Shown piece by piece: positions 17,931-27,281 of a stretch of 64,000 bases of DNA. Source of the stretch: Myxococcaceae bacterium. Its GTDB lineage: Bacteria; Myxococcota; Myxococcia; Myxococcales; Myxococcaceae. How positions within the stretch are numbered: the stretch's first letter is position 1; the number at the start of each line of letters is the position of its first letter. Location: contig JAEUJQ010000072.1 of NCBI GenBank assembly GCA_016793095.1, forward strand, positions 42,200-106,199, read 5' to 3'. The translations under genes were made by a program, and so were the position numbers. A model generated the notes under the pieces. That model saw only the letters and a program-made list of their open reading frames with translations. It did no database searches and was not told where the DNA came from.

Positions 17931-19352
17931 TCAGCGCACCGGGTAGGTCGTCGCGTTGAACCACCACTCGACCGAGATGCCGGCGTAGTGCTCGACGGTG
18001 CGGCGCGAGAACGGGTCATCGACGCCGTAGAAGGACCGCGCGCCGGCGTCACGAAGCGAGAGGGCGTAGACGAGCCGCAGCTGCGGCCGCTGGAACAGGC
18101 CGTGCCCGAACGGCGAGAAGTAGGGCATCAGGCCGAGCTGCGCGACGGTGCCACCGCGGAGCCCGCCGGTGTTCGGGTCCACCAGCGCGTAGACACGCCG
18201 CTGCACGTTGGCCTCGACCGCCACGCCGAAGAGCCGCGTCGCGTACCACTGCATGCGCGCCGACAAGGCGCCCTCGTCGTACTTGCCCGAGGACGTCTCC
18301 GAGACGCCGGCGTCGCGCACGAGGTCGAGGTAGCCGCCCACCAGCAGGCCGAGGTGCGTCGTGTCCCAGCCGCCCGCCAGCGCCAGCCGCGACGAGCGCG
18401 CGCCCACGGTGGTGAGCTGGTTGTTGAAGCGCGTGGGCATCGTCAGCTCGTCCGTCGTCGCGAGCCCCCACGTCTGCCGTGCCCACAGGTGCGCGAAGCG
18501 CTTCCCGTGCCACACCGACGCCTGGCCGCCGGCCATCACGCCCCAGTCGCCCGGCAGCGCCTGCTCGTCACCCGTCGTGGGGCTGCGCCGCACGCCCGCG
18601 GGCAGCTGGTGCGCTTCGGCGTAGAGCGAGAAGCGCAGGCCGAGCCCCGACGCGCCGTTCACCTCGTGCGTCAGCTTGAGGCTCTCGACGAGTCGCGGCC
18701 GGTCGAGGCGCGGCACCGACACCGTGCCGAAGTCCACCGGGTCGTTGTTCACCACCAGCTGGTACGTCGCGGGCGTGTCGAGGCGCTGCAGGCCCGCGTG
18801 CAGGCGCAGCTTCGTCTGGCCGAACCCGAGCTGAACGCCTCCGCCCACGGTGTTCAGGTCGTCGAGCGGCCAGAAGTTCAGCAGGTAGATGTCGTCGCCG
18901 CGGTACATGCGCGAGCCCGCCCACGCCGAGAAGCCCTCACCCACCGACGCCTCCGCGTAGAGGTTGCGCAGGCCGATGCTCTGCAGCGAGCGCCCGTTGA
19001 AGTGGAAGAAGGGCGGGAAGAAGGCCACCGTCGAGACGACCCGGCTCTGCACCGAGCCGAAGGTGTCTTCGCGGCGCAGCTCGAGCTCGGCGTACGAGTC
19101 TTCGATGAGGCGGGGGCCGTGGCTGACGAGGTTGGTGCTGCGGCCCGTCTGGCCAGCGAGGTCGGTGCCGATGCCGACGCGCCCGTAGGAGCCGAACTCG
19201 AAGCGCCCCTTCGAGAAGTCGTAGCTGGACGCCTCGGCAGGCGCTGGCGCGGTCGCGGCAGGCGCCACGGGCACCACCGGCCGTGAGGGCGTGGCGTCTT
19301 CAGCGACCGCGACGGAGGCCAGACAGAAGCAGGAGAGGAGTGCGCTGCGCAT
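17931..19352 (-). CDS. LamB-like maltodextrin porin
   Basis: A 473-residue outer-membrane protein with a signal peptide and an Ala/Pro linker. The mature part begins FEFGSYGRVGIGTDL and contains AWAGSRMYRGDDIYLLNFWPL and TVGGGVQLGFG, close to the maltoporin (LamB) consensus. Alternating amphipathic strands continue to a C-terminal aromatic strand, as expected for an 18-stranded sugar porin. It sits between two GH13 genes (3- and 12-base gaps), strong context for import of maltodextrins made by those enzymes. Sugar specificity is inferred. Confidence 0.9.
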   Translation of the reverse strand: MRSALLSCFCLASVAVAEDATPSRPVVPVAPAATAPAPAEASSYDFSKGRFEFGSYGRVGIGTDLAGQTGRSTNLVSHGPRLIEDSYAELELRREDTFGSVQSRVVSTVAFFPPFFHFNGRSLQSIGLRNLYAEASVGEGFSAWAGSRMYRGDDIYLLNFWPLDDLNTVGGGVQLGFGQTKLRLHAGLQRLDTPATYQLVVNNDPVDFGTVSVPRLDRPRLVESLKLTHEVNGASGLGLRFSLYAEAHQLPAGVRRSPTTGDEQALPGDWGVMAGGQASVWHGKRFAHLWARQTWGLATTDELTMPTRFNNQLTTVGARSSRLALAGGWDTTHLGLLVGGYLDLVRDAGVSETSSGKYDEGALSARMQWYATRLFGVAVEANVQRRVYALVDPNTGGLRGGTVAQLGLMPYFSPFGHGLFQRPQLRLVYALSLRDAGARSFYGVDDPFSRRTVEHYAGISVEWWFNATTYPVR

Positions 19353-19355
19353 GAG

Positions 19356-21503
19356 TCACCTCGCCACGAGGATGCGGACCTGCCGCGCGGGGACCGTGAC
19401 GGAGCCACCGGCCGACATCACCTCTTCGACGAGCTCGTCCATCGGGCGGCTCGGCAGCCCCGAGAGGGTGGCCGGTGCGTCGCCGCGGTTGATGGCGACG
19501 TAGACGGTCCCTTCGGCCGAGTTCATCGAGTACAGCCAGGTGTCGTTGCCGACGTTGAGGGTGGTGCGCGTGCCCCGCCGCAGCGCCGGGTGGGCCTTGC
19601 GGATGGCGCCCAGCTTCTGCAGGCGCGTCAACATCCACTGCTGGTGCGGGTTGAGGCCGCTCCACTGCATGAAGCGCCGGTTGTCGGGGTCGCCGCAGCC
19701 CGGCAGGCCCACCTCGTCGCCGTAGTAGAGCAGGGGCGCGCCGCGGCTCGTGTAGAGCACGCCGAAGGCCACCGCGAGGCGCTCGTACGGCTCGCGGGAG
19801 TTCACCGCCGCCGGGCCCGTCCACGCGCAGTTCGAGCCGTTGTCGTACTCCCCCCAGCGCGGCGGGCGCTCGGCCATGTGAATGACGCGGCCGATGTCGT
19901 GGTTTCCAATCCACGTGCTCATCACCGCGTTCGGTCCGTAGAAGCCGTCGTTCGAGTCCATGAAGCCCGACAGGTTCGACATCGGCTCGGCGCCGCGCAC
20001 GGTGGCCTGCAGGAGGATTCGCCGCAGCGGGAAGTCGAACTGCCCGTCGAGCTTCGTGCGCGGGTCGATGAACGAGGCGAGGTACTGCCGGTTCCCGAAG
20101 TCGTACGTCTCGCCCACCATGTAGAAGCGCTGGCGCGGAGACTGCGTCGCGTGCACCTCGGTCTCGAGGCGCGTGCGCAGCTCGGTGAGCCACGAGCCGT
20201 CCACGTGCTTGATGGCGTCGGCGCGGATGCCGTCGAAGCCCACCCGCTTCACCCAGTCGATGACGTTGCCCACCGAGTACGCGCGCGCGGCCGGCACGGT
20301 GAAGTTCCAGTGAGGCAGGTAGCGGGTGAACCAGCAGCGGTGGCCCTGGCTGTTCCACGGACAGACGCCGCTGTCGTTGCAGATGCACTCGCCGCCGTTG
20401 AACTGCAGCGGCCAGAACCAGCCGGGGTTCTGCTGGAACACCTGCGCCGACTCGTGCACGTGCACCATCGCGTAGTCGAGCAGCACCTTGACGTCCTGGC
20501 GGTGGGCCTCGTCGACGAGGTCCTTCAGGTCCTGCTCGGTGCCGAGGCAGCGCTCGGCGCGCGTCACGTCGCTGGGCCAGTAGCCGTGGTACGCGCTGTA
20601 GTTGCGCCCGTCGAAGCCCGCTCCCGAGCCGTCGGCGTTCTCGGCCGCGAAGGTGATGAGGAGGGTGTTGACGCCGAGGTCGCGGAAGTAGCCGGCGCGC
20701 AGCTTCGCCGTCACGCCCTTCCAGTCGCCGCCCATGTAGTTCGCGAGCGTCGGCACGCCGGCGACGTTGCAGTTGTTGGTGGTGTCGCCGTCGAAGAAGC
20801 GGTCGACGAAGACGGAGTAGATGACCGAGTCGCGCCAGTCGAAGACGCCCGTCGTCGGCGTCGTCATCGCGCAGGTGTACGAGGTCGGGCAGGTCGTCGC
20901 CGCGCGCAGGGAGTTGGTGATGCCGCCCGTCTGCGCCGTCGCGGGGTTGCCCGGGTCGAGCAGCCAGGTGCTGCCGTCGACGACGAACTTGTACTGCACG
21001 GGCTGGTTCCAGGGCACCGGCACCGAGGCGCGCCACTGGCTTCCCGTCTTCGTCATCGCGACGCCGGCCGTCCAGCCGTCCTCGCGGAAGTCGCCGCGCA
21101 CCTCGACGGACATCTCGGTGCCCGCCGGGAAGGTGAAGTCCACTGCGCAGCGCCGCGCCGCCTCGGCGCACAGCTGGGTCGCGCCACCCGCGGCGCCGCC
21201 CGCCAGCGCCGAGCCTCCGCCTGTCGCCCCGCCGGCCTCACCGCCGCCCAGGCTGAACCCGCCGCCGATGCCCGCGCCCACGCCTGCCCCCGTGCCCGCG
21301 CCGGTGCCCGCGCCCGTCCCTGCGCCCGTCCCTGCGCCCGTCCCTGCGCCCGTCCCCGCGCCAGCGCCAGTCCCGGTGCCGCCGCCGTGGCCGTTCGCGC
21401 AGTCAGGCGTGAAGGTGCGCTGCGAGGTGAGAGAGGGACGTGTCGTGGTGTCGCCGCACGCGAGGGCGAGCGCTGCAAGGATGAAGGGGATTCGGCGGGT
21501 CAT
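19356..21503 (-). CDS. GH13 alpha-amylase with N-terminal glycogen-binding domain
   Basis: A 715-residue exported enzyme. A lipobox-like LALAC is followed by a Gly-rich linker with a GAGT tetrapeptide repeat (about residues 45-75). Next comes a CBM48/E-set-like domain (FTFPAGTEMSVEVRGDF through VQYKFVVDGSTWLLDPGN), then a GH13 barrel. Regions II-IV are clear: GIRADAIKH, MVGETYD and WIGNHD. Region I is atypical (LLDYAMVHVHES, no NH). The domain order suggests a surface-anchored enzyme held on starch by its N-terminal module. It is the first gene of the amylase-porin-amylase operon. Confidence 0.92.
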   Translation of the reverse strand: MTRRIPFILAALALACGDTTTRPSLTSQRTFTPDCANGHGGGTGTGAGAGTGAGTGAGTGAGTGAGTGAGTGAGVGAGIGGGFSLGGGEAGGATGGGSALAGGAAGGATQLCAEAARRCAVDFTFPAGTEMSVEVRGDFREDGWTAGVAMTKTGSQWRASVPVPWNQPVQYKFVVDGSTWLLDPGNPATAQTGGITNSLRAATTCPTSYTCAMTTPTTGVFDWRDSVIYSVFVDRFFDGDTTNNCNVAGVPTLANYMGGDWKGVTAKLRAGYFRDLGVNTLLITFAAENADGSGAGFDGRNYSAYHGYWPSDVTRAERCLGTEQDLKDLVDEAHRQDVKVLLDYAMVHVHESAQVFQQNPGWFWPLQFNGGECICNDSGVCPWNSQGHRCWFTRYLPHWNFTVPAARAYSVGNVIDWVKRVGFDGIRADAIKHVDGSWLTELRTRLETEVHATQSPRQRFYMVGETYDFGNRQYLASFIDPRTKLDGQFDFPLRRILLQATVRGAEPMSNLSGFMDSNDGFYGPNAVMSTWIGNHDIGRVIHMAERPPRWGEYDNGSNCAWTGPAAVNSREPYERLAVAFGVLYTSRGAPLLYYGDEVGLPGCGDPDNRRFMQWSGLNPHQQWMLTRLQKLGAIRKAHPALRRGTRTTLNVGNDTWLYSMNSAEGTVYVAINRGDAPATLSGLPSRPMDELVEEVMSAGGSVTVPARQVRILVAR
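21280..21366 (-). repeat. 12-bp tandem repeat encoding a GAGT linker
   Basis: About seven 12-bp units encode consecutive Gly-Ala-Gly-Thr repeats in the linker of the GH13 lipoprotein. Unit identity is high, so the array probably varies in copy number among strains. It separates the membrane anchor from the glucan-binding domain. Confidence 0.75.
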
Positions 21504-21711
21504 GGAGCCTCCGGGCTCGCGCTAGGCATTCCACGTGCCAGTCGGATCAGCCCGCGTGCGCCCGCTAACCCGCTGGAATCGGCCCTCACCCGCTGCCCGC
21601 AGCCGGCGGCGAGGACGCCTGTCCTCCTTCCCTGTCGGCTGACGCCTCGGGTGCAGCTCCCCCAGTGGAGGGTGACGCCCCGGACCCGGGCCGTGCGATA
21701 AGAGCGGTCTG

Positions 21712-22107
21712 ATGCGTCCGCTGGCCCTCCTGCTCCTCGCGAGCTGCTCGTTCACGCCCATTCCCGACGTGACGTCGAACTACGTCGAGCCGTGCGACAC
21801 GGCGCTGCGCGTCTGCCCGGTGGCGTTCAGCCTGAAGGCCGCGATGGAGCGCTCCGTCGAGCTGCGCGGTGACTTCCGCGACGGGGGCTGGGTGGACGGC
21901 GTGCCGATGGAGAAGGCCACCGACACCTGGAGTGCCTCGCTGCGGGTCCCCTGGGGCGCCACCGTTCAGTACAAGTTCTTCATCGACGGCAGCCGGTGGA
22001 TTCTCGACCCCGCGAACACCCAGTCGGTGCCCGACGGCAAGGGCAACACCAACAGCATCGTGCGCGACGTCACCTGTGCGAAGTGGAGCTGCCAGCCCGC
22101 GCAGTGA
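21712..22107 (+). CDS. stand-alone glycogen-binding-domain lipoprotein
   Basis: A 131-residue lipoprotein (lipobox LLASC, Cys12) made of one CBM48/E-set-like domain. It matches the N-terminal module of the divergent GH13 gene step by step: CPVAFSLKAAMERSVELRGD, FRDGGWVDGVPMEK, WSASLRVPWGATVQYKFFID and RWILDPANTQSVPDGKG. It has no catalytic domain. The likely role is to bind starch at the surface for the neighbouring amylases, comparable in concept to SusE/SusF though not homologous to them as far as I can tell. The gene is divergent from the amylase operon across 208 bases. Confidence 0.85.
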   Translation: MRPLALLLLASCSFTPIPDVTSNYVEPCDTALRVCPVAFSLKAAMERSVELRGDFRDGGWVDGVPMEKATDTWSASLRVPWGATVQYKFFIDGSRWILDPANTQSVPDGKGNTNSIVRDVTCAKWSCQPAQ

Positions 22108-22114
22108 GCGAGCG

Positions 22115-23395
22115 TCAGAGTCCTTCCAGCGCGGTCGCGACGACCGCGGCCCCATCACGCAAAGGCACCTCGCTCGCCAGCCGCCTCGAGCGCGCGCGCG
22201 CCGCGTCACTCAACAGCTCCCGAAGGGCGTCCGCGACCCGCTGCGCCGACAGGCTACCGACGGCGAGGGCCCGGGCGACGCCGAGCGTGACGGCGCGCCG
22301 GGCGTTGGCCACCTGTTCCCCGCCGAAGGGCACCGAGAGGATCGGCACTCCGGCGCGGAGCGCTTCGTTCGTCGAGTTGTTCCCGCCATGCACGACGGCC
22401 GCCTGCACGCGCGCGAGCAGCTCCACCTGGGGCGCGAAGCGCACGAGAATGTCCTCGGGCCCGGCGTGGCGCCTGAGCGCTTCGAGTGACGCACCCGCCG
22501 CGACGACCGCGCGCGCGCCCGCGAGCTGCACCCCTTCGAGCAACACCCGGTACACGCCGGGCTGGTCGTTGAAGACGGTGCCGAGTGAGACGTACACGAC
22601 GGGGCGCTGCGAGCGCTCGAGCTGCTCCCACGGAAACGGCGGGGGCGCTCGCGCGGGCCCGATGCAGGGACCGGCCCACAAGAGCGGGCCGGCAGCGCTC
22701 CGTGCGAGGTCGGGACGCGGCAGCTCGAACGCCTCGAACGTCGTCAGCACGTTGAGGTGCGAGCCATACGGCCGCTCGAGGAGCCGGCGGGGCGCCGGCC
22801 CGAGCCCGACGGCGCGCCGGCTCACCGCCAGCTTCGCGTCGAGGCCGTCCACCAGGCGCTCGAGGCGGCGGAGGCTCTCGGCGTCATCGCCCCCTTCGAG
22901 GGGGCTCCCGAAGGGAGGTGCGCCCGGCGCCGGGAAGGGCAGCCCGCTGTGGAACACCGGGACGAAGCGCGCGCCGACCACCTCCGCCGCCATCCACGCG
23001 CCGAAGTGAAAGCAGTCGGCGACGACGATGCTGTCGGGTGTGCTCGACAGCGCTTCGAGCAGCGCCCTCGCCGCCGGCAGCGCTTCGCCCGCGAACAGGC
23101 GCATGGCCCAGTCGAGCTCGTCGTAGCCGCGCGTCCTCGACGTCATCCAGGCCGCGAAGCCCGACGACAGGGCCAGCGGGAGCGGCACCAGCTCGAAGCC
23201 GTCGCTTTGCAGGCCCGCGGTGACGGCCTCGGCCGAGCGCAGCGGCACGGGCACGGGCAGGAACGCGGGCAGCGGCTTCATCGCGGGAATCGCGAAGCGC
23301 ACGCGGTGTCCCCGGCGCAGCAGCTCGCGGCCGACGGCGCGCAGCGCCTGCGTGTGGCCGACGGTCGGGTGTGCCGCGAGCAGGAACTGCTTCAT
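22115..23395 (-). CDS. MGT/UGT-family glycosyltransferase
   Basis: A 426-residue GT-B fold (GT1 family) glycosyltransferase. The N-terminus HPTVGHTQALRAVGRELLRRG is the acceptor-domain signature. The donor site appears as RFAPQVELLARVQAAVVHGG then NNSTNEALRAGVPILSVPFG, with the usual HGG and final GEQ. Such enzymes add a sugar from an NDP-donor to a lipid, macrolide or flavonoid-like acceptor. The acceptor is unknown and no biosynthetic cluster surrounds it. The stop lies eight bases from that of the convergent glycogen-binding lipoprotein. Confidence 0.9.
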   Translation of the reverse strand: MKQFLLAAHPTVGHTQALRAVGRELLRRGHRVRFAIPAMKPLPAFLPVPVPLRSAEAVTAGLQSDGFELVPLPLALSSGFAAWMTSRTRGYDELDWAMRLFAGEALPAARALLEALSSTPDSIVVADCFHFGAWMAAEVVGARFVPVFHSGLPFPAPGAPPFGSPLEGGDDAESLRRLERLVDGLDAKLAVSRRAVGLGPAPRRLLERPYGSHLNVLTTFEAFELPRPDLARSAAGPLLWAGPCIGPARAPPPFPWEQLERSQRPVVYVSLGTVFNDQPGVYRVLLEGVQLAGARAVVAAGASLEALRRHAGPEDILVRFAPQVELLARVQAAVVHGGNNSTNEALRAGVPILSVPFGGEQVANARRAVTLGVARALAVGSLSAQRVADALRELLSDAARARSRRLASEVPLRDGAAVVATALEGL

Positions 23396-23398
23396 CTC

Positions 23399-24196
23399 TC
23401 AGTCCATCGCCCAGGCGAGCCACTGCCAGATGGCGAGGCCCGCGCTCAGCACACCGGCCCCCAGCGACAGGTCGGCGAAGAGGAAGCGACGCTGCACGTC
23501 GGCGACGAGCCGGGGGTCGCACGACTTCGTGCCGGCACAGTCCTGCTTGAGCAGCGTGTCGAGGCTCGCGCGGCCCGACAGCCCCAGGGCGGTGAAGGCG
23601 CCCACGCCCGCGAGCGCCACCGTCGACAGCACCAGCGCGAGGACGGGGAAGCGTCGGCCCGTCACCGAGGGCCCTGGCGGCGCAGGTGGAACATCCCCCG
23701 TGTCCGTGAGCGCGGTGGAGAACTCGAAGACGATGAGCCGGTTCTTCTCGCCCACGTTCACGAGCAGTTTCTGCACCCGCGTCTGCGCGCCCACGGTGAC
23801 GGTCAGCTCGCGCTGGCCGGGCTCGACGTCTTCCGGTCTGCCGCTCAGCTCGCCCAGCCACAGGTGGCCGTCGAGCAGCACGCGCGCCTGGCGCTGATCC
23901 ACCCCATCGAGGCGCGCCACCACCACCAGCGTGGGCGTGGCCGCGAGCACCTCGGCCAGCCACTTCGTGCAGTCGCTCTGGACGACGGCGGGACAGTCCG
24001 GGTGAGAACAGACCTCGAGCTGGCGCCGCGCGGAGAGCAGGTTGCCCGACTTCTGCTCGCGCTGCGCCTCGGTGCTCGCCGACACACACTGCTGCACGCT
24101 CGGCGCGGCCGACGTCGTCGCGAACAGCAGCACTGCAATCGTCAGCCCCGTCACCCACCCGCTCGCTTTCCACCCACGCGCACGCGAGGATGTCAT
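23399..24196 (-). CDS. hypothetical membrane protein with PEGA-like region
   Basis: A 265-residue exported protein with an N-terminal signal/anchor, a Cys-bearing helical segment (CVSASTEAQREQKSGNL, then CSHPDCPAVVQSDC) and a central beta region (RVLLDGHLWLGELSGRPEDV) like PEGA or carboxypeptidase-regulatory folds. Two hydrophobic C-terminal helices flank a small loop with CAGTKSCDPRL. This layout recurs in myxobacteria next to Ser/Thr kinases. It ends three bases before the glycosyltransferase start on the same strand. The ATG at 24196 is preferred over a TTG at 24208. No known function. Confidence 0.75.
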   Translation of the reverse strand: MTSSRARGWKASGWVTGLTIAVLLFATTSAAPSVQQCVSASTEAQREQKSGNLLSARRQLEVCSHPDCPAVVQSDCTKWLAEVLAATPTLVVVARLDGVDQRQARVLLDGHLWLGELSGRPEDVEPGQRELTVTVGAQTRVQKLLVNVGEKNRLIVFEFSTALTDTGDVPPAPPGPSVTGRRFPVLALVLSTVALAGVGAFTALGLSGRASLDTLLKQDCAGTKSCDPRLVADVQRRFLFADLSLGAGVLSAGLAIWQWLAWAMD

Positions 24197-24237
24197 CGAG
24201 CGCCGCAAACACGAACTGTTTCGCGAGGCGGGGGTCG

Positions 24238-25941
24238 ATGTCGTCGCAGATTCGACAGGCCGAGCATCGCCGTCGGCAGCGCGCCGCTGTCGGAGTTGGT
24301 CTCGTGTTGCTCGCCTCCGTCACCATCTTCCTCATCTGGTCCGTGACGCGCGCCGAGTGGCCCCTCGCCGGCATGTTGGCCCTCCTCGTGCCCGTCGTCG
24401 GCGGCCTCACGATGGCGGCGAGGCGGGGCTCGCACCGGTTCGCGGGCTACGGGTTCTCGCTGCTGGCGATTGGCGCCGTCGTCGGTGGCGCGACGCTGCG
24501 AGGGAACCCCGGCTACGCGAGCTTCTACATGGTCGTCGGGGTCGTGCTGGCCGCGGTCACCCTCGAGGTCCGTGACGTCGTCGTGGTGGCGGCGCTCGGC
24601 CTGCTTGGTGAGGCCGTGGTGGCGTCCTTCGCGCCCGCGGACACCCGGTTGGACACGCTCGGCGGCGTCTACGCAGAGGGCACGCTGCTCTACGTGCTGA
24701 CGGCGTTGATGGCGGTCGCGATGACCGTCAGCCTCAACCAGTTGCTCGCCGATCTCTTCCGACGGGACGCCGAAGCCCACGCAGCAGACGAACGAGCGGC
24801 GCGCCTGGCCGAGCAGCTCGAGCATAGCCAGCGCATGGAGGCGCTCGGCCGGCTCGCCGGCGGGGTGGCCCATGACTTCAACAACCTGCTCACGGTGATG
24901 CAGTCGTGCGCGTCGCTCGTCGAGAGCGAGCTCCCAGCCTCGAGCCCCGCGCGCACCGACAGCAAGGACCTGCAAGAAGCCATCAGCCGGGCCTCGGAGC
25001 TCACGAAGCAGCTGCTCGCCTTCAGCCGCCGCGACGTCGTCAAGTCGAGCATCGTCGAGGTGCGCGAGGTGACGTCGGCGGTGGCGGTGTTGCTCCAGCG
25101 GCTCCTCGGGAGCGGCGTCAGCCTGCGGGTGACCCTCTGTGACGACCCGTGCCCGGTGCTCGCGTCGCCGGCCCAGCTCGAGCAGGTGCTGATGAACCTC
25201 GCGGTGAACGCGCGCGACGCCATGAGCGGCAAGGGCGAGCTCACCATCACGCTCGAGCGGCCCGCTGGCACCAGGGAGTGCCGCCTCATGGTGAGGGACA
25301 CCGGCGTGGGCATGACGGACGACGTGCGGGCCCGCGCCTTCGAACCCTTCTTCACGACGAAGCCCGCCGGGAAGGGCACCGGGCTTGGCCTCGCGACCGT
25401 GTACGGCATCACCACGCGCCTCGGCGGTCGCATCGCCGTCGACAGCGCGCCTGGCAAGGGCACGACCTTCCTCATCGACCTGCCGCTCAGCGAACAGCCG
25501 ACGGCCGCGCAGCCGCACCCGCTCGCGCCTCAGGTTCGCACGCCGGGCGATACGGTGGTGGTGCTGGTGGACGACGAGGTCAGCCTGCGCCACACGTTCA
25601 CGCGCGTCCTCGACCAGGCCGGCTACCAGACCCGGAGCTTCGGCTCGGCCGACGAAGCCCTCGCGGACCGGGAGCTCCCGGCGCCCGACGTGCTGGTGAC
25701 CGACGTCCACCTCGCTGGCCAGAGCGGCATCACGCTCGCCGAGGCGCTGCTCAGCCGACACCCCGGGCTGCGCGTCATCATCATCTCGGGCTTCACCGCC
25801 GAGCCGGCCACCCTGACGCCGCTCCTCGAGCGCGGCGCCGTCTTCCTCGCGAAGCCGTTCGCGCCCGCGGCCCTGCTCGCAGCCGTGCGCGGTGACTCCG
25901 TCGATGCCGACCGCCCGGCTACTTCAGACACTCGACCTTGA
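24238..25941 (+). CDS. hybrid histidine kinase with C-terminal receiver
   Basis: A 567-residue membrane sensor. About six hydrophobic segments in residues 20-165 form an integral sensor region without a large periplasmic domain. The kinase core follows: H-box RLAGGVAHDFNNLLTVM (phospho-His212), N-box QVLMNLAVNARDAM, G1 DTGVGM and the FFTTKPAGKGTGLGL G2/F region. The C-terminal receiver has VVLVDDE, phospho-Asp489 in LVTDVHLAG, and FLAKPF. The unusual AHDFNN H-box is typical of this hybrid class. No DNA-binding regulator is encoded beside it. Its 3' end overlaps the convergent Ser/Thr kinase by 23 bases. Confidence 0.93.
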   Translation: MSSQIRQAEHRRRQRAAVGVGLVLLASVTIFLIWSVTRAEWPLAGMLALLVPVVGGLTMAARRGSHRFAGYGFSLLAIGAVVGGATLRGNPGYASFYMVVGVVLAAVTLEVRDVVVVAALGLLGEAVVASFAPADTRLDTLGGVYAEGTLLYVLTALMAVAMTVSLNQLLADLFRRDAEAHAADERAARLAEQLEHSQRMEALGRLAGGVAHDFNNLLTVMQSCASLVESELPASSPARTDSKDLQEAISRASELTKQLLAFSRRDVVKSSIVEVREVTSAVAVLLQRLLGSGVSLRVTLCDDPCPVLASPAQLEQVLMNLAVNARDAMSGKGELTITLERPAGTRECRLMVRDTGVGMTDDVRARAFEPFFTTKPAGKGTGLGLATVYGITTRLGGRIAVDSAPGKGTTFLIDLPLSEQPTAAQPHPLAPQVRTPGDTVVVLVDDEVSLRHTFTRVLDQAGYQTRSFGSADEALADRELPAPDVLVTDVHLAGQSGITLAEALLSRHPGLRVIIISGFTAEPATLTPLLERGAVFLAKPFAPAALLAAVRGDSVDADRPATSDTRP

Positions 25942-27232
25942 ACTGCTTCACGCCGTTCGCGTCGATGGTGAACGGCGGATTGCAGCGGTCCGGTGCTGAC
26001 TTCGAAGCGTCGTCACGCCTCGTCGGCTTCGGCTTCGCGACGACGGGAGACGGCGGTGGAGGGGGCTCCGGCGCTGGCGTCGGCGGGACCGGCGCAGGCG
26101 TGGCCTCGAGTGGAGGGACGACGGCCTGCGGGGTGGGCTGAGGTTCGGGCAGTTCGAGCACCGCGCGCATGGCCACCGCCCCCAGGCCCGCCACGACCAC
26201 GCCGAGGGCGATGAGCGCGGCCAGCGGCGTGCTGCGCGTGCGCGACAACGGCACCGCGGGCGGGGTGACGACGGCAGGGGTGGCCGGGGCCCGCTCCAGG
26301 GCCTCGAGGGAAGCGCCGCGCTGCGCGAGCACCTCCTGGGCGAACGACGAGACCCAGGCCGAAATCTCTGCGGTGGTGGCGACGACTGCGCGCTCGAGCG
26401 CCTCAGCCATCGCCAGGGCCGTCGGGAAGCGTGCCTCAGGGTCCCGCTCGAGCGCGCGGTCGAGCACCGGCTGCCACGCCGCCAGCGCGTCGTCGAGCGG
26501 CGGCACCCGGCACAGCAGCACCTTCGACAGCACCTCGGCCTCGCTCGGCGCGTCGAAGAGGCGCTGCCCGGTGAGGGCCTCCCACAGCACGATGCCGGCG
26601 GCGAAGACGTCGGAGCGCCGCGACGCCTCGCCGTGCACCTGCTCGGGGCTCAGGTAGGCGAGCTTGCCCTTGAGCTGGCCGTCGCGGGTGCCCTGCAGGC
26701 GGCCCCTCGCGCGCGCGACGCCGAAGTCCAGCACGCGCGGCACCCCGTCGATGCCGACCAGCACGTTGTGAGGCGAGAAGTCACGGTGCACGAGGTCGAG
26801 CGGCTGGCCGTCTTCGCCCTTCGCCTCGTGCGCGGCGTGCAGGCCTCGCAGCGCTCCGGCGACGACGCCGGCCGCGACCCGCGCCGGGCACTGCTGGCCG
26901 AGGCTCCGCGCGCGTGCCTGCAGCTGGTCGAAGGACTCGCCGTGGACGTACTCGAGCACCACGAAGAGCTCGGGCCCGTCTTCGATGACGTCGAGGGTCT
27001 GCACCACGTTCGCGTGCTGAACGCGCGAGGCGAGCCGCGCCTCGTCGAGCAGCATCGCCCGCGCCTCGGTGTCGGCCGACGACGCCAGCATGCGCTTGAT
27101 GGCCACTGGCTTCTTGAAGCCGGCCGAGCCCTCGATGCGCCCGAGGTGCACGCTCGCCATGCCGCCCACGGCGATGGGACCTCCCATGAGGTAGCGGCCG
27201 ACGGTGCGGGGCGAGGACGAGACGAGCGACAC
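25919..27232 (-). CDS. eukaryotic-like Ser/Thr protein kinase
   Basis: A 437-residue PknB-type kinase from a GTG start. The kinase domain (about 14-275) shows the Gly loop GPIAVGGMASVHLG, ATP-binding Lys in VAIKRML, catalytic loop VHRDFSPHNVLV and VLDFGVARAR. The usual HRDxKxxN Lys is replaced by Ser, a variant frequent in myxobacterial kinases. A Pro/Ala linker leads to one transmembrane helix (LAALIALGVVVAGLGAVAM) and a Pro-rich tail with a final Cys, probably periplasmic. It lies just upstream of an FHA-containing activator gene, a plausible phospho-Thr partner. Confidence 0.93.
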   Translation of the reverse strand: MSLVSSSPRTVGRYLMGGPIAVGGMASVHLGRIEGSAGFKKPVAIKRMLASSADTEARAMLLDEARLASRVQHANVVQTLDVIEDGPELFVVLEYVHGESFDQLQARARSLGQQCPARVAAGVVAGALRGLHAAHEAKGEDGQPLDLVHRDFSPHNVLVGIDGVPRVLDFGVARARGRLQGTRDGQLKGKLAYLSPEQVHGEASRRSDVFAAGIVLWEALTGQRLFDAPSEAEVLSKVLLCRVPPLDDALAAWQPVLDRALERDPEARFPTALAMAEALERAVVATTAEISAWVSSFAQEVLAQRGASLEALERAPATPAVVTPPAVPLSRTRSTPLAALIALGVVVAGLGAVAMRAVLELPEPQPTPQAVVPPLEATPAPVPPTPAPEPPPPPSPVVAKPKPTRRDDASKSAPDRCNPPFTIDANGVKQFKVECLK

Positions 27233-27281
27233 CTGACGCAGTCTTCCACACCCCGGCCCGGGGAGCTGTGCAACCGCCCGC

